A stretch of DNA of 64,000 nucleotides from Nicotiana tabacum. Taxonomy: Eukaryota; Streptophyta; Magnoliopsida; Solanales; Solanaceae. The notes below the pieces were generated by a model. That model was not told the origin of the DNA, did no database searches, and saw only the letters and a list, made by a program, of their open reading frames with translations. Position 1 is the stretch's first letter; the number at the start of each line of letters is the position of its first letter. Positions 58,298 through 64,000 of the stretch are shown here, piece by piece. The stretch spans positions 128,857,518-128,921,517 of the forward strand of contig NC_134087.1 of assembly GCF_000715075.1 (NCBI RefSeq), given 5' to 3'. The position numbers and the translations under genes are program-made.

Positions 58298-61200
58298 TGT
58301 CGCGTTCCCTTTTTCTCACGAAATTGGGCTTGTGACATTTGGGAGGACAATTTGTTCCCTTTTGGGAATTGGGTTTTGGAACTTGAAGAGTCGCCACCTA
58401 ATGATTAAGTGCATTAGGACACTAAGAAAGATTTGAGTTTGAAGAACCAGAGTTTGGGTAAGGGCTAGAAATTATCTCGAGGGGAAGGTGTTAGGCACCC
58501 CTCAAGATCCACTAGTATGGTTCCCGACCATGTTACAATTGTGACTTCACATAATCAAATACACAATTAAGGGCTCAAGTAAAAAGGGGTTCACATATTA
58601 TTGCAAGCAAATTGAAAGTCTGAAGAGAATAAAGAAAGCAGAAATTTTAAGGAAATAGTTCGGACAATAAAAACAAGTTAAAAGAAAGGGGGTCCTAGGT
58701 TTACAAACAATATGGATCACATCAATGAAATACCCGGTAATCACTTCTCAAAAGAGGGGTTACACGTGGTATTAGCGCACCAGTCATCATATCCATATAT
58801 ACCCTTTCCTACCCCATTAAGGTATTAAGCGCGGAATAGTATCGTTACTTATTGCATGCTAGTACCCGCCCCAATCCTATCAGTCCCGGAGGCATTTGAG
58901 ACTACTAGTCCTAAAGGGAAGGGAGATTTGGCTTTTCAGAGTTTTAAAAGGATAAAATTCTAGGGCGTCAATCAAAATATATAAGGCAGGTATGGGAGAA
59001 CACATAATAGTTTAAAGGGCTCAAACAGGCCTCCTCATTTCAAGAAACAAATTGGCTAGCATGACTTACAAGTACTGGTTATGGTCTGAATTAAATTAAA
59101 GCGTAGGATAGGCTGATTCATCACATATTTCTCAGATGAGGAGATCGAATTAGCCTTCCCTGGCAGTTAATTACTTATTTACAGGCTTGCCTAGGTGAAA
59201 CTTATAGGCATGGTATCTAACAATGCTTACTCCGATTTTAAAGAAGGCTTACTGATTCTATAAAAACATAAGATCTGCAGATATTAGACAACATTGCAAC
59301 TGATTTTAATCTCGTAGATGAAAAAAGCGAATCAGATTCAAAGGGTTACTCCTATAGGCATGATTTTCTAAGCGTTGTCGATTTTAAGACGATTATACAA
59401 GTGTAGGGAGTCCTATAGACATGGTATCTAGAAGGAAATTGAAAATCGTTTTAACCTATGAACGTTTGCCTAATGATAGATAAAAATGCAGAAATGCAAG
59501 ACACCTATAGTCATGATTTCTATATGCAGAAGTGTAGAAACTTATAAGCAGGATTTCTACATGATGTGCATGAGTGCAGAAAACTTATAGGCAGGAATTC
59601 TACATGATATGTGTAAGTGCAGAAAACTTATAGGAAGGATTTCTACATGATATGCGTAAGTGCAGAGCTTGTAAATAGTAACGCCTATGAGTATTCTGTC
59701 TACCCTTTACATACATAAGTGACCCTCCCCTTTTCACTAGAACCCCATAATTATTAAAACATATTACAGACCAGAATGAGTCAAGAAAAAGTAAAATTAC
59801 ATCAGAATTTTAAGCTACAACCAAGGAGCCTAATTCAGACTCAAGGTCTAACAATATGAGATGAACCAACTTCCAGGATCAGGTTTCCAAAGCTTTCTCT
59901 TATTTGGGATGTGTCAAAGTTCCTCAAGACCTCAAATGGACTCCGGGCAGTGCTTACAACCCAAATATATTGCAGAATTAAGATAGTGCAGTGTGGAAGA
60001 GCCAACCCTCAAATGTCCAAGTTAGAGGGAACTCAAGGTCCCAAAGCAAGACTCATAAGAGAGGGGCGGAACTTAGAATCTAAGAGGGAGTGCAAGTGAA
60101 TAGAGGGGGAATTAGGGAGAGCCATGGTAGGCTGGTGGTCATACCCAGCAATTAGGAGTGCTGGCACACCCCTGGCTAGTCTGTTAGCCAAATTTTGAGA
60201 GTTGGGATCTATTGAGGATCAAGTTCAGACCTAAGTAGCAATTTGGATGCTGTCAGGCCATGAACCTTAACTCAAACACATAGAAGGGAGTAGGGGTATG
60301 TGGAATTCACAACAAACATGTACATTAGATGAAAAGAAAGAGTAGCATATTCAATACAGAACATGAACAACAAAGTAGACAAGAGTGTAGCAACTGTAAA
60401 GTAAACACATAGGGATGATGCTGAAATCAAAATTAAGACATACCAGTTTCAGGGAAACAAATAAGTGAAAGCTAAAGTCTTGTAAACCAAGTTGCAAGCA
60501 AACAGTACAAAAGATCTCAGAAGAGAGTTGAGTATTGAAATTGAGAGGTGTGTGTGTAATGTATTATATTCGAAGTGTTGAACTGAAGGTTCAAGGTGTG
60601 TAAGTGCAGAAGGGTCGTGCCCCTTTTATAGTGCAGAAGGAAAGTAAGAAAAGGTAAGAAAATAGGTCTGCAATCAATCACACAAAATCTCCCTTTAGTT
60701 AAGGGATTCTGATTTCAAATGGGTAGAAGACAATTAAGGAAAGAATTGGATTAAAATCTTTTCCAAAGTAACACAAGAAGGGTAAATACACAAGGTTTAT
60801 TTAAGGTAAAAGTCCAATGGTGCACGGTTTGTGAAAAAATAAGGAAAGGGAATCACTCACACAACCAGTAAAAAAAATCAAAATTGCAGACTTTGTTCGA
60901 ATGAACCAAATCAGGAAAAGGTACAGAAGGTTCAATTAGAGAAAATCAGTAACAATCAATCAAACCCTATTAAAAGGAATTCAAAATCAATCAATAGTTG
61001 GCATAACCCTTTTGAAAGAAGAATTTCTCATATATTTATGTGAATACCAGAGGGGATTGTCAAATTACTTAGAAAAGAGTCTAACATAGAAAGGTTCAGA
61101 ATCATAGGCAAAGGGACACAAGTCTAGTTTGCCGGCTCACAATGAGTCTGAGAGTCCAGGGCCACAAAGTGGAACCCTAACTCGCACACAAAAGATCAAA

Positions 61201-62838
61201 ATTGCCAGGAAATCCCCAAATCTTAGGGTTCCAAATTAAGTCAGCCGATAGAGATGAGAAGGCAAGCCACTCGATAGAGGCTCAGGAGTCTTTTCCAAAG
61301 ACTTATGAGAAACAAACAAACATGATACACAGTCAAGAGCATGAAAAACACGTTTTGAGAAAAACTCAGAACTTAAACAGGTTCTTAGGTAAAAACAGAT
61401 GAATCATGCTTAGTAAGAACATAAACATAGTCCAGTAAAGCAAACAACATCAAAGAACTCACATTAAACACATATAGTAGAAGAGTAAGGAAAACATAAC
61501 ACGGATTAACATGCGAGTACAGGAGAAAAGAAAGTAGAAGAACAATACAGGCATAGTAAAAGAAGTCATACGAGCATAACAAAGACAAACACACATAAAG
61601 AAAAAACAGAAAGAATCAGAAAGATATTTTGAAGAAACCTTTTAGAAACCCTAAATCGAAATTAAACGATTTTGAAAAGAGAATTTGGGGAAAAAGTTCA
61701 GTAGACCACAGACATATTCCAGATCTAAGAAAATAAGCAAGTAAAGAACCTCAGAGAGCTTAGGGTTTCAGAGAAACCCTAGAAATGAGAAAGGGTTGGA
61801 AGAAGGTCCGATCTTGAGTCGGATAAGTTAGAATCAGGCTCCTAATGCTTGAATATGCCGTAGCATGGCCGGAGAAGCCATAGAACTGTAGATTTGAGAG
61901 GATCTGAAGGAGAACCATCGGGGTCAGGCCTCGAAGCTTCGAACAACCATGGTTTGATGGTGGGGGGGGGGAGTACCAACCATCCATGGCCTGAGAAGCC
62001 ATGGATTCCGGTGAAAATATGGTAGAATAAGGTGGGAGATGGCTAGGGTTTCAGAGAGCTTGAGAGTGTTTTGAGAGACGAAGGTTTTCAAGGCGGCGGG
62101 TCAGGTGAGAATGAGGGAGATTAGGGTAGTCGTTTAGGTTTAATTAGGAAAGGGCGAGTCTTGGCCGTTGATCTTGAGTGATCAACGATCTAGATTTAAG
62201 TGGTAGGTGGGGAACGGGTTGGGTCGTTTGTAATTGGGTCGTAGGTTGGATCCAAATTGAAACTGGGCCAGTCCGGTTGGGGTTAGGATTGGGTCAATTT
62301 AAGGGCTAAAATTGAAATGAAATGGGGTTGTAATTGAAATGAAATGGGACTGTAATTGAAATGAAATGGGGCTAAATGTTAAATAGCCAATTTTCCCTTT
62401 TATTTTATAAAAAATAGTAAAAATGATTTTAAAAGCAAATTGAAAGTACTGGGCCAACAAATAATATATAAACATCAATTTAAAATACTGGAACTAATTT
62501 TGCAATTATAAAATGCTATTAATCTTAAAATAGGCTATAATTGCAATTATATGCAATTTAGTCATTTAAATACCAAATAAATTTGTAAAAATATACAAAA
62601 ATTATCTTAACTATATTTTGGTATAAATATGGGAATAAAGTAAATTATTCACCAAAATTGATGATTTTGGGAATAATTATGGATTTTGTACTGCTAAAAT
62701 GGATAGTAAATTGATTTAAAAACTCTTCAAAAGATTGAAAAAATACTAAAACACTTGGGTAAGCTTATGTATGCATGTACATGCTATTTTGAAATTATTT
62801 TGTATAAAAAATACATAGGAAAGAATTGGGTATCAACA
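58298..62838 (-). repeat. 3' LTR of a second Tat/Ogre-type element (4541 bp)
   Basis: On the minus strand it starts TGTTGATACC at 62838, right after the polypurine tract AAAGAGGGGCACA, and ends GGGAACGCGACA at 58298. The interior follows the same plan as the 18089-21317 LTR: an A/T-rich first ~450 bp, then (C/G)-rich GGCCCA/CCCGTT words. The 58340-58560 segment (GAGTCGCCACCTAATG, TCGAGGGGAAGGTGTTAGGC) is the counterpart, reversed, of 2760-2920. Confidence 0.75.
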
Positions 62839-62919
62839 TGTGCCCCTCTTTATCCGGGAAGGATGAAAGAGTTGCCGGGTAAAGATATGATGGTCAATTT
62901 TGATCGAATGAAACGATTT

Positions 62920-62997
62920 GAAGAATTTTTACCGAGCTCTGGTTCCTGAGCTGCCTACATATCCCTGGTCTTACAGGAATCAGGCCATATGTAGTTC
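62920..62997 (-). other. Hairpin-forming boundary motif, copy E
   Basis: On the minus strand: GAACTACATATGGCCTGATT, then CAGGGATATGTAGGCAGC and a CAGAGCTCGG tail. Arms CTACAT and ATGTAG pair perfectly, as do CTACGT and ACGTAG in copy C, so one G-C pair has become A-T. It lies 159 nt before the LTR start, matching copy D. Confidence 0.72.
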
Positions 62998-63279
62998 AGG
63001 ATCCATTGGCGGAATATACCGATGGAGATTTCGAAAAGCGGACGCGATGTTCGGGTTGAGAAGGATGGTCGGAGTCTGATAAGCTGCGGGAACTGGAACG
63101 AGATCACCCCTGCTAAGACGGCCGTTACTAGCCGGTTTACCTTCAAATGAGCATATATTGTGCATAAATTTAAACGTGATGCAAGTTCCCATTGGACCAT
63201 GAATGTTGTCTTCGGACGGTTAGGATGACGTCCTCGGACTATGACATCCTGGGACATGAAGCGTATGATAAAGGATTCA

Positions 63280-63600
63280 CAGGCTATGAAATGATGTTCT
63301 CGGGCTATGAGAATGATGCCACCGAACTATGATGCCTTTGAATAATGATATGCAAAAGATAAAATGGAGTCCTCAGGCCATGTCATGGCGTTCTCGGGCT
63401 ATGCAAATGGTGCCTCCGAACAATGACGCCTTTGGACAATTTGGCGATCTTTCAGCCCATGAAATGCAGAAGGTGGTGATATTTCAGCCGATGCAAGATG
63501 TAAATAAAAGGTGGCGATATTTCAGCCGATGCAAGACGTAAATAAAAGGTGGCGATATTTCAGCCATGCAAGAGTGATAAAGTGGCGATATTCAGCCATG
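63280..63600 (-). repeat. Short imperfect repeats in minus-strand element
   Basis: Words such as CTCGGGCTATG, CCGAACTATGATGCC and CCTTTGAATAATGATATG alternate at 63290-63440. GTGGCGATATTTCAGCC then recurs four times at 63473-63600. Confidence 0.65.
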
Positions 63601-64000
63601 CAGGATGGGGACAGAGTTTAGTCTCGGAAGGCAGAAAGGTAGCCTTATGCAATGCAGAGAGATGCAGATGGAGACAGAGCTTAGTCTCGGAAGGCAGAAA
63701 GGTAGCCTTATGCAATGCAGAGAAATGCATATGAAGACAATGCTTAGTCTCGGAAGGCAGAAAGGTAGCCTTATGCAATGCAGAGAAATGCAGATGGAGA
63801 TAGAGCTTAACCTCGGAAGGCAGAAGGTAGCCTTATGCAATGCAAGAATGTAGATGGAGACAGAGCTTAGTCTTGGAAGGCAGAAAGGTAGCCTTATGCA
63901 ATGCAGGAAATGCAGATGGAGACAATGCTTAGTCTCGGAAGGCAGAAAGGTAGCCTTATGCAATGTAGGAAAATGTAGATGGAGGTAGAGCTTAACCTTG
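63600..64000 (-). repeat. ~62-bp tandem repeats at window edge
   Basis: Six or more copies of a unit with AGATGGAGACAGAGCTTAG, TCTCGGAAGGCAGAAAGG and TAGCCTTATGCAATGCAG (+ strand text). The array runs off the edge. It opens frames on both strands that are repeat artefacts. Confidence 0.85.

Larger units (their letters stand above)
62839..64000 (-). mobile_element. Internal 3' end of minus-strand Tat/Ogre-type element
   Basis: Polypurine tract (62839-62852), hairpin motif copy E (62997 down to 62920), then tandem repeats to the window edge. No pol sequence is reached. The element continues beyond position 64000. Confidence 0.72.

Noticed and set aside
63592..63963. Open frames on both strands at the right edge
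   Set aside because: Both come from the ~62-bp tandem repeat array; no protein-like composition beyond the repeat.

Overview
The window looks like repeat-rich nuclear DNA of a Solanaceae plant, probably Nicotiana or a close relative. The clearest pointer is a tobacco TS-type SINE at 49209-49432 that ends in TTG repeats and has a 14-bp target duplication. The Ogre/Tat-type, SIRE-type and chromovirus-type LTR retroelements fit this. There is no bacterial-style gene organisation. I see one credible host gene, a three-exon CASP-like membrane protein gene at 38369-39500. Almost everything else is mobile DNA at different stages of decay.

Layout. 1-1311: mid-LTR fragment of a chromovirus-type Gypsy element. 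1312-21317: an Ogre-like (Tat lineage) Ty3/Gypsy element of about 20 kb on the + strand. It has a 5'-truncated 5' LTR, primer site, extra ORF1, gag, protease, intron-like spacer, RT/RNase H, second RNase H, integrase, a 4.2-kb 3' region full of tandem repeats, and a 3.2-kb 3' LTR. It abuts 21318-23885, a SIRE/Maximus-like Copia remnant (gag end joined directly to an envelope-like ORF, pol lost, then an LTR). 23886-24757 and 35871-36990 are two halves of another Copia pol gene. They are split by an 11.1-kb Tat-lineage Gypsy element (24758-35870, TSD TTATA) that carries a spliced antisense ORF, and the right half is split again by a 320-bp Harbinger/Tourist-type MITE (TSD TAA).

36990-43000: the host-gene island, with a decayed SINE, a 132-bp tandem duplication and a non-autonomous Helitron. 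43010-48203: a minus-strand L1-type LINE with a probable 10-bp TSD, apparently lying inside an older hAT-like sequence. 49209-49432: the TS SINE. 50182-57299: two long related LTRs in tandem, each followed by its own primer-site leader. 57300-58100: a third related LTR fragment in opposite orientation. 58298-64000: 3' LTR and 3' region of a second Tat/Ogre-type element on the minus strand, running off the right edge.

The pol genes of the two large + strand elements would once have supplied the usual Gypsy cycle: Gag coat, protease, reverse transcription with two RNase H domains, integration. All visible copies carry stops or frameshifts, so they look non-autonomous now. The observation I would follow first is a recurring ~65-nt motif (CTACGT ... 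ACGTAG inverted arms). It occurs four times at ORF and LTR boundaries of the large Ogre-like element and once at the matching place in the second one, with a base-pair-preserving change in its stem.
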